A stretch of 64,000 bases of DNA from Polynucleobacter sp. VK25. Lineage in GTDB: Bacteria; Pseudomonadota; Gammaproteobacteria; Burkholderiales; Burkholderiaceae. The DNA is taken from assembly GCF_018687355.1 (NCBI RefSeq), contig NZ_CP061288.1, positions 754,144 through 818,143 on the forward strand, read 5' to 3'. Positions 20,550 to 28,977 of the stretch are shown piece by piece; position 1 is the first letter of the stretch, and each line of letters begins with the position of its first letter. The notes under the pieces were generated by a model. That model did no database searches and was not told the DNA's origin. It saw only the letters and a list, made by a program, of their open reading frames with translations. A program made the translations under genes and the position numbers.

Positions 20550-21875
20550 TTGAGCTCAGCACACCAAGCCCCCGTATTGTTTCCCAGCCTAGAGGCTTGG
20601 CTTAGCCACCTCGAAACTGCTCACCCTGTTGGTATCGACATGGGGCTGGAGCGCATCAATCGAGTCAAAGCCGCACTAGATTTACATTTTGAATGCCCAG
20701 TCATCACTGTTGCTGGTACAAACGGCAAAGGATCTACCTGCGCTTTCTTGGAGAGCATTCTCTTAGCCTCCGGTTATAGAGTGGGTTGCCATACCTCACC
20801 ACATTTACTCAAATTTAATGAGCGTGCTCGCATCAACGGTGAGGATGTTAAAGACAATCTCTTGCTTGAGCATTTTGCTGCCGTTGAAAAAGCCCGCGTG
20901 AGTTTGGTAGATGCGCCAACCTTAACCTATTTTGAGTTCACCACTTTAGCCATCATGCATTTATTTGCGAAATCGAATTTAGATGCAGTTGTACTAGAGG
21001 TGGGAATGGGTGGCCGTTTAGATGCGGTCAATATCGTGGATGCAGATTGCGCCATCGTGACTAGCATCGACATCGATCATGCGGATTTCTTGGGCGGCAC
21101 ACGCGAAGCAATTGGTCTGGAGAAGGCGGGCATTTTCCGTCCGGGGCATGTTGCAGTATGTGGTGACCCTGTGCCGCCACAATCACTCATTGACCATGCT
21201 GAAAAGCTGGGCTGTGATCTCTGGTTGCAGGGGCGCGATTACAACTTCCAGGGTGATAAGCAGCAATGGGGTTGGGCAGGGCGCAAAAAACGCTTTAGTG
21301 GACTTGGGTATCCAGCACTGCGTGGCGCCAATCAGATTCTGAATGCTTCAGCAGTCATAGCTGCTTTGATGGCGCTTCACCAGCGCTTACCAGTGAGTGC
21401 CCAAGATATTCGCAATGGCTTTGCGCTCGTTGAGTTGCCAGGACGCTTTCAGGTCTTGCCGGGTCAACCTACTATCGTATTAGATGTCGCCCACAACCCC
21501 CATGCCGCAGCTACTTTGGCCCAGGGGTTGGATAAGATGGGTTACCACCCCTATACCTATGCCATTTTTGGGGCAATGGCTGACAAGGATATTGAGGGCG
21601 TGATTAAACCTCTTCTCAATATCGTGGATTTCTGGTTTTGTACCGATTTGCCGACCTCTAGGGCTGCCAGCGCTAAGGTCTTGGCCGAGAAGCTCGAAGC
21701 TATGGGTGTAAAGCCTAAAAATGGGGCTGATGGCGGCATTGAATGCTTCCCAGAACCTGCTTTAGCGTATCAAAAAGCGCTATCTTTGGCAGGTGAGGGT
21801 GATAGAATTGTGACCTTCGGATCCTTCTATACCGTTGCAGGCGTAATGACTTACCGAAACAACCAGGCCCACTGA
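20550..21875 (+). CDS. folC: folylpolyglutamate synthase/dihydrofolate synthase
   Basis: ATP-dependent ligase adding glutamate to dihydropteroate and folates, 441 residues. The P-loop VAGTNGKGSTCAFLES lies near residue 52, followed by YFEFTTLAIMHLF and EVGMGGRLDAVN. The second domain has VLDVAHNPHAAATL. The start is a TTG four bases after the accD stop; the next ATG is too far inside, after the conserved N-terminal helix. Confidence 0.95.
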   Translation: MSSAHQAPVLFPSLEAWLSHLETAHPVGIDMGLERINRVKAALDLHFECPVITVAGTNGKGSTCAFLESILLASGYRVGCHTSPHLLKFNERARINGEDVKDNLLLEHFAAVEKARVSLVDAPTLTYFEFTTLAIMHLFAKSNLDAVVLEVGMGGRLDAVNIVDADCAIVTSIDIDHADFLGGTREAIGLEKAGIFRPGHVAVCGDPVPPQSLIDHAEKLGCDLWLQGRDYNFQGDKQQWGWAGRKKRFSGLGYPALRGANQILNASAVIAALMALHQRLPVSAQDIRNGFALVELPGRFQVLPGQPTIVLDVAHNPHAAATLAQGLDKMGYHPYTYAIFGAMADKDIEGVIKPLLNIVDFWFCTDLPTSRAASAKVLAEKLEAMGVKPKNGADGGIECFPEPALAYQKALSLAGEGDRIVTFGSFYTVAGVMTYRNNQAH

Positions 21876-21878
21876 TCC

Positions 21879-22703
21879 ATGATTCGTTTACCAAGCTTTT
21901 TTAAGCGAAAAACCCAGTCTGATGACCTTGAATTAGGTTCAAGGGGTAGTCGCACCGCTAAACGAGTGGCCCCCCGTAGTTTTCAGCGCGCAGCAGAAGC
22001 TGAAGAGTTAGCTCTTACAGAAGATCCAGAACAGCAAAGAGCGCGTCATCGTCTAATCGGTGCGGCAGTCTTGGTATTAATTGCTGTCGTTGGTTTGCCT
22101 CGTATTTTGGATAACAAACCAAAGTCAGCGCCAAACGATATCGCTGTCAACATTGTGACCAGCTTGCCAATTCCTGGTACTGAAACCAAGCTAGAAGAAA
22201 AACCAAAAGCTGAGACTCCTGTTGAGTCTGCTAAAGAAGCTCCTAAAGCGGCAGTTGCACCTGCACCAGAAGCTAAAGCAGAAACTAAGGCTGACGTTAA
22301 AACAGAATCAAAATCAGAAACTAAACCAACACCACCTGTTGCAAATAAATCTGCAACACTAGGATTGGCGGCTGGTGAAGAAGTGGTTGCGGCAAGCACT
22401 CCTAAGGCAGACGCTAAGTCTAAGACAGAAGATACGCCTAAGCCTGCCGCTTCAAATGGTTCAGGTAAATACGTTATTCAGATTGGCGCCTTTGCATCCG
22501 AGGCTAATGTAAAGGCCTTGTCCGCGAGACTCAAAAATCAAAACATTCCAAGCTATACCCTGAATAAAGCGGGAGCTGATGGAGGCAAGATTTTCCTTGT
22601 GCGTGCAGGGCCCTTTACCGACAAAGATGCTGCAGAAACCGCAGAAAAGAAAATTAAGGCGATGGGTCTCTCACCAAGACTCGTCGAATCCGGTAAGCAG
22701 TAA
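21879..22703 (+). CDS. SPOR-domain cell division protein, DedD-like
   Basis: A bitopic inner-membrane protein of 274 residues. The basic cytoplasmic N-terminus is followed by one membrane segment at about 60-78 (LIGAAVLVLIAVVGLPRIL), a long Ala/Lys/Pro/Glu-rich periplasmic linker, and a C-terminal SPOR domain at about 197-272 (YVIQIGAFASEANVKALSARL). SPOR domains bind denuded glycan strands at the septum. Its position between folC and cvpA is that of dedD in many proteobacteria. The linker is low-complexity. Confidence 0.9.
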   Translation: MIRLPSFFKRKTQSDDLELGSRGSRTAKRVAPRSFQRAAEAEELALTEDPEQQRARHRLIGAAVLVLIAVVGLPRILDNKPKSAPNDIAVNIVTSLPIPGTETKLEEKPKAETPVESAKEAPKAAVAPAPEAKAETKADVKTESKSETKPTPPVANKSATLGLAAGEEVVAASTPKADAKSKTEDTPKPAASNGSGKYVIQIGAFASEANVKALSARLKNQNIPSYTLNKAGADGGKIFLVRAGPFTDKDAAETAEKKIKAMGLSPRLVESGKQ

Positions 22704-23269
22704 TGGAATATTTATCCACCCTCAAGCTAACATCGGTGGATTACTTCACCCTAGTTGTGCTCTTGATATCCGCTTTAGTCGGTATCTCTCGCGGCTTATT
22801 TAAAGAGGTGCTTGCTCTAGCCTCATGGTTCGCAGCTGCTTGGGTTGCTTATCACTACAGTAATTACCTCTCCACAGAATGGCTGTCTACATTTCATCTA
22901 GATGAGCTACTTAGCTTGGGCATCAGCTTCCTCATCCTCTTTATCCTGACTCTGATTGTTTGCGGTTTGTTTGGTGGAGTAGTGCAAAAAATTATTTTGT
23001 CGGTCGGTCTGAGTTTGACTGACCGTTTCTTGGGTTTGATCTTTGGCGTGATTCGTGGCGGCTTGATCGTGGTGGTGCTTGCGACTCTCGCTGCACTCAC
23101 GCCCATTCCGCAAAGTATGGCCTGGAAGAATGCCATTACCAGGCCAGCAATTGATATGGCAACCGGTTTAATTAAAGGTTGGCTTCCTGCCGACTGGGCA
23201 AAGCAATTAGGTGATGCAATGCCTAAAGTTACCCCTACCATTACTCCTAAAATAACAATAGGAATCTAG
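22703..23269 (+). CDS. cvpA: CvpA family inner-membrane protein
   Basis: The 188-residue protein has four predicted membrane segments (about 12-30, 36-52, 69-92 and 109-130) and the family phrase DYFTLVVLLISALVGISRGL. CvpA is needed for colicin V production in E. coli and contributes to envelope homeostasis; the molecular role is unclear. It overlaps the upstream gene by one base (TAATG) and ends four bases before purF, the usual arrangement. Confidence 0.92.
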   Translation: MEYLSTLKLTSVDYFTLVVLLISALVGISRGLFKEVLALASWFAAAWVAYHYSNYLSTEWLSTFHLDELLSLGISFLILFILTLIVCGLFGGVVQKIILSVGLSLTDRFLGLIFGVIRGGLIVVVLATLAALTPIPQSMAWKNAITRPAIDMATGLIKGWLPADWAKQLGDAMPKVTPTITPKITIGI

Positions 23270-23273
23270 AGAT

Positions 23274-24812
23274 ATGTGCGGCGTCGTCGGAACTGTTTCC
23301 CACTCACCAGTAAATCAACTTCTCTATGATGCCTTGTTGCTTTTGCAACATCGCGGTCAAGATGCTGCAGGCATTGCAACCATGAACGGTAATTCGTTCA
23401 CGATGCATAAAGCCAATGGCTTAGTTAGAGACGTCTTTAGAACTCGCAATATGCGCAGCTTGGTAGGTAATGCTGGCATCGGCCAAGTGCGTTATCCAAC
23501 TGCCGGCTCTGCAAGTAGCGAAGAAGAAGCGCAACCTTTTTATGTCAGCGCTCCTTACGGCATTATCTTGGCGCATAACGGCAACTTAACTAACGCACCA
23601 AGCTTGCGTGTAGAGATGGCCTATCGTGACCGTCGTCACATCAATACCAGTTCTGATACTGAAGTGCTGCTCAACGTATTAGCGGATGAGCTCCAAAAAG
23701 AAACGAATAGCGTAGCTCTCGACGAGGGCGCGATGTTTAATGCAGTAACTGCTGTAACCAATCGCGTTAAAGGTTCTTACGCAGTAGTTTCTTTAATAGC
23801 AGGCTATGGCTTATTGGCCTTCCGCGATCAGTATGGTATTCGTCCTCTTTGTATTGGTCGTATTGATACACCTCAAGGTCCCGAGTGGATGATTGCATCT
23901 GAGTCTGTAGCGCTTGAAGGTCTAGGATTTACATTCGTGCGCGATGTGAATCCAGGCGAAGCAATCTATATCGACTTAGACGGTAATTTCTATTCACGCC
24001 AATGCGTACCTAATGCCGTATTAACACCGTGTATCTTTGAATACGTCTACATGGCCCGCCCAGACTCCACGATTGATGGCGTCACTGTCTATAACGTGCG
24101 TATGCGTATGGGTGATTACTTGGCCGAGAAGATCCGCAAGGAGACTGATGTCTCTGAGATCGATGTAGTCATGCCAATTCCAGACTCAAGCCGACCTGCA
24201 GCAATGCAAGTAGCCAAGAATCTTGGAGTGGATTACCGTGAAGGCTTCTTTAAGAACCGTTATATCGGCCGCACCTTCATCATGCCAGGGCAGGCTGTTC
24301 GTAAGAAGTCAGTTCGTCAAAAACTCAACGCTATGCGTATTGAGTTCAAAGATAAGACTGTCTTAATTGTGGATGACTCGATTGTCCGTGGAACCACTTC
24401 CTTTGAGATTGTGCAGATGGCTCGTGAATCTGGTGCCAAGAAAGTGATCTTTGCTTCTGCTGCGCCGCCAGTGCGCTTCCCGAATGTCTACGGTATTGAT
24501 ATGCCAACCCGCAGCGAATTGGTTGCCTATGGCCGCACCGATGAAGAAATCAATAAGATGATTGGTGCCGATCAATTAATCTATCAAAGCATTGAAGATA
24601 TGAAGCAGGCAGTTAGGGACGTGAATCCAGACATTAAGAACTTTGAGGCTTCTTGCTTTGATGGTTTCTATGTAACTGGTGACATCACCGAGTCCTATCT
24701 AGATGCTTTGGAAGCTGCCAGAAATACCTCGGCCGCTAAAGCAGATCGCCAAAAGGATTCGAGCGACTTTGCTCGTTCACAACTCCATCTGCATTTGGCT
24801 ACCGAAGACTAA
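23274..24812 (+). CDS. purF: amidophosphoribosyltransferase
   Basis: First committed step of purine synthesis, 512 residues. After Met removal, Cys2 of MCGVVGTV is the N-terminal nucleophile for glutamine hydrolysis. The glutaminase domain includes LLQHRGQDAAGI and HNGNLTNA. The phosphoribosyltransferase domain has the PRPP loop VLIVDDSIVRGTTS near residues 364-377. No Fe-S cysteines of the Bacillus type are evident, in line with E. coli-type enzymes. Confidence 0.98.
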   Translation: MCGVVGTVSHSPVNQLLYDALLLLQHRGQDAAGIATMNGNSFTMHKANGLVRDVFRTRNMRSLVGNAGIGQVRYPTAGSASSEEEAQPFYVSAPYGIILAHNGNLTNAPSLRVEMAYRDRRHINTSSDTEVLLNVLADELQKETNSVALDEGAMFNAVTAVTNRVKGSYAVVSLIAGYGLLAFRDQYGIRPLCIGRIDTPQGPEWMIASESVALEGLGFTFVRDVNPGEAIYIDLDGNFYSRQCVPNAVLTPCIFEYVYMARPDSTIDGVTVYNVRMRMGDYLAEKIRKETDVSEIDVVMPIPDSSRPAAMQVAKNLGVDYREGFFKNRYIGRTFIMPGQAVRKKSVRQKLNAMRIEFKDKTVLIVDDSIVRGTTSFEIVQMARESGAKKVIFASAAPPVRFPNVYGIDMPTRSELVAYGRTDEEINKMIGADQLIYQSIEDMKQAVRDVNPDIKNFEASCFDGFYVTGDITESYLDALEAARNTSAAKADRQKDSSDFARSQLHLHLATED

Positions 24813-24824
24813 AAAGCCACAGGA

Positions 24825-24846
24825 ATTTGCCTCACTCGAGGCAAAT
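24825..24846 (+). other. 9-bp perfect hairpin between purF and metZ
   Basis: ATTTGCCTC-ACTC-GAGGCAAAT can form a tight stem-loop 13 bases after the purF stop. There is no uridine run after it (CTCCAATTC follows), so it is not a standard intrinsic terminator. It may protect a 3' end or mark a Rho-dependent or processing site; that is inference. Confidence 0.45.
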
Positions 24847-24872
24847 CTCCAATTCGGTGTCAAAATAGCAGG

Positions 24873-26081
24873 ATGAAGAGTAAAACTACCCGCAAAAAAC
24901 CGGATTTTTCTAAGCTAGCGCTTGAGACCTTAGCGGTTCGCGCCGGTACCCGTCGCACAGCTGAATACCAAGAACATTCAGAGGCGATGTTCCTCACTTC
25001 TAGTTTTTGCTTTGATAGTGCTGAATTAGCAGCCGATGGTTTTGCGCATGCCGATCAAGGATTCATCTATTCACGCTTCACCAATCCGACAGTTAGCATG
25101 TTCCAGGATCGCTTGGCTGCTTTAGAAGGTGGCGAGGCTTGTATTGCGACTGCTTCCGGCATGTCCGCCATTCTCACAATGGCGATGGCTCATCTACAAG
25201 CGGGCGATCACGTGGTTTGCTCACGTTCGGTGTTCGGTGCAACGATTCAGTTGTTCGCTAACATCTTAGGCCGCTTCGGCATCACAACCACTTATGCAGA
25301 TTTGGCTGATACCAAATCATGGCAGGCTGCAGTGCAGCCAAATACCAAACTCTTTTACCTGGAGACACCTTCCAACCCTTTAACTGAGATTGCTGATATC
25401 AAAGCCATTTCAAAGATAGCGAAGAAGGCAGGTGCATTATTTGCTGTTGACAACTGCTTCTGTACGCCGGCATTGCAAAAACCATTGGCACTCGGTGCTG
25501 ATGTCGTGATTCATTCGGCTACCAAGTACTTGGATGGACAAGGCCGGGTAGTGGGTGGAGCAATTGTTGGTAGCAAAGATTTCATCATGGGCAAGGTATT
25601 TCCATATGTTCGTACCGCAGGCCCAACGCTCTCCGCATTTAATGCTTGGGTATTCCTGAAAGGCTTAGAGACTTTAGAGCTTCGTATGAAGCAACAGAGT
25701 CAAAATGCACTCGCCTTGGCTCAATGGCTAGAGAAGCAGCCTGGTGTTGAACGTGTTTATCACCCAGGCCTCAAATCACACCCCCAACATGCTTTGGCAA
25801 TGCGCCAGCAAAAAGAAGGTGGGGCAATTCTTTCCTTCACCTTGAAGGGTGGCAAGAAGGCTGCGTTCAAACTGATCAATCAAACCAAGCTTTGCTCGAT
25901 TACTGCAAACTTGGGTGATACCCGCACGACCATTACTCATCCAGCCACAACAACGCATTGCCGCGTGACACCAGAGGCTCGTAAAGCTGCTGGTATTTCA
26001 GATGGCTTAGTGCGCATTGCGGTTGGACTTGAAAACATCAATGACTTAAAGAATGATCTCGTTGGTGGACTCAAAAAATAA
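24873..26081 (+). CDS. metZ: O-succinylhomoserine sulfhydrylase
   Basis: PLP enzyme of the Cys/Met metabolism family, 402 residues, expected to make homocysteine from O-succinylhomoserine and sulfide. TLAVRAGTRRTAEYQEHSEA at the start, FIYSRFTNPTV, the SGMSAIL phosphate loop and the Schiff-base lysine in HSATKYLDGQGR are all present. The purF-metZ order is common in Burkholderiales. Confusion with other family members (MetB, MetY) is possible, but the N-terminal region favours MetZ. Confidence 0.9.
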   Translation: MKSKTTRKKPDFSKLALETLAVRAGTRRTAEYQEHSEAMFLTSSFCFDSAELAADGFAHADQGFIYSRFTNPTVSMFQDRLAALEGGEACIATASGMSAILTMAMAHLQAGDHVVCSRSVFGATIQLFANILGRFGITTTYADLADTKSWQAAVQPNTKLFYLETPSNPLTEIADIKAISKIAKKAGALFAVDNCFCTPALQKPLALGADVVIHSATKYLDGQGRVVGGAIVGSKDFIMGKVFPYVRTAGPTLSAFNAWVFLKGLETLELRMKQQSQNALALAQWLEKQPGVERVYHPGLKSHPQHALAMRQQKEGGAILSFTLKGGKKAAFKLINQTKLCSITANLGDTRTTITHPATTTHCRVTPEARKAAGISDGLVRIAVGLENINDLKNDLVGGLKK

Positions 26082-26103
26082 TCAAGTACACCAAGATAAG
26101 CCC

Positions 26104-26721
26104 ATGGGTTTTTCTGATGCTACGCAATTTTGGAATGAGCGCTTTGATAAGGCAGAGTTCATCTTTGGCAAAGAGCCAAATGAATATCTCGTTGAAAAAA
26201 CACATCAATACTTAAAGCCAAAAGATAAGGTGTTATGTATCGCTGATGGCGAGGGCCGCAATGGCGTGTGGTTGGCTAAGCAAGGTATGCAAGTCGTTGG
26301 CTTTGATGCGTCTGACATCGCACTTTCTAAAGCAAAACAGTTTGCCAAAGATAACCAAGTCGAGGTTGAGTATTCATTTTCCGATACTGATAGCTATGCT
26401 TGGACCGAAAATACATACGATGCAGCAATTGGAATCTTCATACAGTTTGCCGATCCAGCAATGCGCACCAGAATATTTGAGCAGACTTATCAAACTCTAA
26501 AGCCGGGTGGCCTTTTCATTCTGCAGGGCTACACACCCAAGCAGCTCGAATACAAAACTGGTGGTCCAAGCTTAATAGAGCATCTGTACACAGAAGAATT
26601 AATCCGGGATCTTGCTAAAGAGTTTGAGGTTCTTGAGCTCGTAAGTTACGAGAAAGAACTTTCTGAGGGCCCGAGACACACGGGCATGTCTGCAATATTG
26701 GGGCTGGTTGCTAGAAAGTAA
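26104..26721 (+). CDS. class I SAM-dependent methyltransferase
   Basis: A 205-residue Rossmann-type methyltransferase: motif I VLCIADGEGRNGVWLAKQG, motif II around VVGFDASDIAL, and a later motif DAAIGIFIQFADP. It most resembles the small TehB/UbiE-like group; the substrate is unknown. The ATG at 26104 follows the metZ stop; an in-frame start at 26053 would overlap metZ. It ends nine bases before the convergent modC stop. Confidence 0.82.
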   Translation: MGFSDATQFWNERFDKAEFIFGKEPNEYLVEKTHQYLKPKDKVLCIADGEGRNGVWLAKQGMQVVGFDASDIALSKAKQFAKDNQVEVEYSFSDTDSYAWTENTYDAAIGIFIQFADPAMRTRIFEQTYQTLKPGGLFILQGYTPKQLEYKTGGPSLIEHLYTEELIRDLAKEFEVLELVSYEKELSEGPRHTGMSAILGLVARK

Positions 26722-26729
26722 TTGATTTA

Positions 26730-27836
26730 TTAGTTTGTAAAGCGACGAGGATCGTTAATCGGACGTAATGGCATGATATGAATCTTGCTGCCATCAATCT
26801 CAAGATTTGTATTTTTTCCGACATCTAAGCAGAGCCGTTTAACTTCTGCAGCAGAAGCTTCCCAAGTAATAGCGTGTCCACCATCAAGCGTACGTAGTTG
26901 AATGACCGCTATCTGACCTAAGGCGCTGATCTGCTCAACAGTCACAGTGATAGTGGTTGCACTGGAGCTGAGGTGAAGACTTAGCCCCTCTGCTGGAATA
27001 ACCCAGGCAACAGGTGTATTTGGTGGGATTTTGCCTTTGTCGGCTACATCAAAGATACGTTGGCTACCATCCCAGCTTAACTTTCCTGCTGTAAAGATCC
27101 CTTCAAACTTATTGCTGATACCAACTAGTTCAGCAACCCGCGAGTTTCTAGGTCTGTCAAACAGCACTTGTGGCGGAGCAGTTTGAAGTCCTACGCCTTG
27201 ATCGATCACAGTAATGCGATCAGCTAATAAATCAGCCTCTCTTAAGTCATGAGTGACCAGCAGGATTGGAATATTTAAATCTTGACGAAGTTCAGCTAGG
27301 GTCTTATAAAGGCCCTGGCGCGTAGGCGCATCAATCGCAGAGAAGGGTTCATCAAGTAAGAGTATTTTTGGTGATCGCGCCAGCGCTCTAGCAAGCGCAA
27401 CCCGCTGTTGTTGTCCGCCCGAGAGTTGGTTTGGCATGCGATTGGCTAACTCACCGATTCCCATGCGGTCTAGCCATTGCTGTGCTTGCAACTTGCGTTC
27501 CGCAATTTGTGATGTTGAGTTGTATAGCGGTATGCATACATTCTCAAGTGCTGTGAGATGGGGAAAAAGGGCGTACTGCTGAAATAGAAATCCACACGAG
27601 CGATTGGCAGGGCTTAAGGAGGTGGTAACTCCATTAACTTCATTCGCCTCAAACCATAGCTTGCCATCACACTCAATTTTTCCGCTCTCGGCATCGTTTA
27701 GGCCAGCGATGGTTCTAAGGGCGGTTGTCTTGCCGCTACCAGATGGCCCTACTAGCGCATGCAATTCTCCTGGGATGCATTCAATGTTTAGTTGCAAGGG
27801 ATTTGGGTTAGTTTGGAGAAGTTTTACTTTAAGCAT
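26730..27836 (-). CDS. modC: molybdate ABC transporter ATP-binding protein
   Basis: ATPase subunit of a molybdate/tungstate importer, 368 residues. Walker A GPSGSGKTTALRTIAG is near residue 34, the signature LSGGQQQRVALARALA and Walker B ILLLDEPFSAID follow, and the C-terminal ~110 residues form a TOBE/Mop-like regulatory domain (VEQISALGQIAVIQLRT). The start overlaps the modB stop by one base (TAATG). A longer reading upstream would run deep into modB. Being next to the molybdoenzyme gene soxC supports the molybdate assignment over other anions. Confidence 0.87.
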   Translation of the reverse strand: MLKVKLLQTNPNPLQLNIECIPGELHALVGPSGSGKTTALRTIAGLNDAESGKIECDGKLWFEANEVNGVTTSLSPANRSCGFLFQQYALFPHLTALENVCIPLYNSTSQIAERKLQAQQWLDRMGIGELANRMPNQLSGGQQQRVALARALARSPKILLLDEPFSAIDAPTRQGLYKTLAELRQDLNIPILLVTHDLREADLLADRITVIDQGVGLQTAPPQVLFDRPRNSRVAELVGISNKFEGIFTAGKLSWDGSQRIFDVADKGKIPPNTPVAWVIPAEGLSLHLSSSATTITVTVEQISALGQIAVIQLRTLDGGHAITWEASAAEVKRLCLDVGKNTNLEIDGSKIHIMPLRPINDPRRFTN

Positions 27837-28489
27837 TAGCTTCTCCACTTTTTTGATTGGGATGAACTGCGCCCAAAGACGCCATAGGAGATTGCAATGG
27901 CTACTAGGGAGGTGCAAAGCAACAGCAATGAAAGCGCGCCAGCGCCAGACGTATCAAAACTTTGCACTTTGTCATAAATGGCTATGGATACTGTTTTGGT
28001 TTCTCCTGGAATGGCGCCGCCAACCATCAGAATCACACCAAATTCGCCTAGGGTATGGGCGAAAGTGAGCACGGCTGCGCTGGTAATCCCACGCCACGCC
28101 AGCGGTAATTCAATCAGTCGAAAGATTTGCCATTTTGTCAGTCCGCTCACTTGAGCAGCTTCCCGGATCTCAGGATTAATACCCTCAAATGCACGTTGTA
28201 TTGGCTGAATGGCGAAAGGCAAATTGACAATTAGCGATGCAATGAGAATTCCGGTGAAAGAAAATACCAACGGGATCCCAAAGAGCGTTTTACCTCCTAG
28301 GCCCACTAGGAGGTAATAGCCCAAGACGGTGGGGGGTAGAACTAAAGGAAGGGCAAGTGATGCCTCGATCCATGACCTGCTTTTGCCCATGCTTTGGAGT
28401 GAATGCGCTACCCAGATACCAAAAGGAATAATCAGGACTAGGGTCCAAATAGCTAGCCTTAATGAGAGAAGGAGGGCTTCAATATCCAT
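27836..28489 (-). CDS. modB: molybdate ABC transporter permease
   Basis: Inner-membrane permease of 217 residues with five or six membrane segments. PLVLPPTVLGYYLL and LGEFGVILMVGGAIPGETKT (the EAA-loop region contacting ModC) are typical of ModB. It is first in modBC. No modA binding-protein gene precedes or follows it. A divergent promoter region with an inverted repeat separates it from the ArsR-type regulator gene. Confidence 0.9.
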   Translation of the reverse strand: MDIEALLLSLRLAIWTLVLIIPFGIWVAHSLQSMGKSRSWIEASLALPLVLPPTVLGYYLLVGLGGKTLFGIPLVFSFTGILIASLIVNLPFAIQPIQRAFEGINPEIREAAQVSGLTKWQIFRLIELPLAWRGITSAAVLTFAHTLGEFGVILMVGGAIPGETKTVSIAIYDKVQSFDTSGAGALSLLLLCTSLVAIAISYGVFGRSSSQSKKWRS

Positions 28490-28557
28490 CAAATGATTGT
28501 ATCTTTAGATGCTGTCAGGGTAACTCACTATATGAACTTAGTTAACTTGAGCGTTAA

Positions 28558-28577
28558 ATATGCATTTATACGCATAT
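28558..28577. promoter_or_regulatory. 20-bp inverted repeat, candidate operator for ArsR-type regulator
   Basis: ATATGC-N8-GCATAT, with further CATAT/ATATG half-sites up to the start codon at 28597. It lies between modB and the regulator gene. Sulfur-sensing ArsR-family repressors bind AT-rich inverted repeats of this kind in their own promoters. Function is inferred from position and symmetry. Confidence 0.5.
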
Positions 28578-28596
28578 ATTCATATAAATAGGTCAT

Positions 28597-28932
28597 ATGA
28601 AAGCAAAAGTTCAAAAAGCAAGCAAAAACTTAACCCCAAAACAAATGGAGAGGGTATTTTCTGAAGTTGCCTCCTATTTCAATGTTCTATCTGAGCCAGC
28701 TCGCTTGCGCATCATGTACGCAGTTTGTAGCGGTGAAAAATCAGTTTCTGAGGTTGTACAGATGTGCGGCACAAGTCAGGCCAATGTATCAAGACACTTA
28801 TTGGCGCTTCATAAGGCTGGAATTTTATTGAGGCGAAAAGAGGGTGTAACGGTTTATTACTCGATTGCGGATAACGCAACGGTTGAGATGTGTCAAACAG
28901 TCTGTGCCAAGATTGCTGAGAGTATTCACTAA
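28597..28932 (+). CDS. ArsR/SmtB family regulator, likely sulfur-responsive (SoxR/SqrR type)
   Basis: A 111-residue winged HTH protein: LSEPARLRIMYAVCSGEKSV, recognition region CGTSQANVSRHLLALHKAGIL, and wing RRKEGVTVYYSI. Cysteines at 44, 57, 99 and 103 lie close to where SqrR/BigR-type repressors have the thiol pair that forms a polysulfide link, but the spacing differs by a couple of residues, so a thiol switch is plausible rather than shown. It directly precedes soxC (45 bp), like the ArsR-type SoxR repressors of other sox clusters. It probably represses sox genes until reduced sulfur is present. Confidence 0.85.
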   Translation: MKAKVQKASKNLTPKQMERVFSEVASYFNVLSEPARLRIMYAVCSGEKSVSEVVQMCGTSQANVSRHLLALHKAGILLRRKEGVTVYYSIADNATVEMCQTVCAKIAESIH

Positions 28933-28977
28933 GAGTATTTAATAAGCATTGCAGTAATTATTTTAAGTTGAGGTCAA

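Noticed and set aside
26053-26103. Earlier start for the methyltransferase overlapping metZ
   Set aside because: The extra 17 residues lie within the metZ coding end and look unlike the family; the later ATG begins at the usual domain edge.
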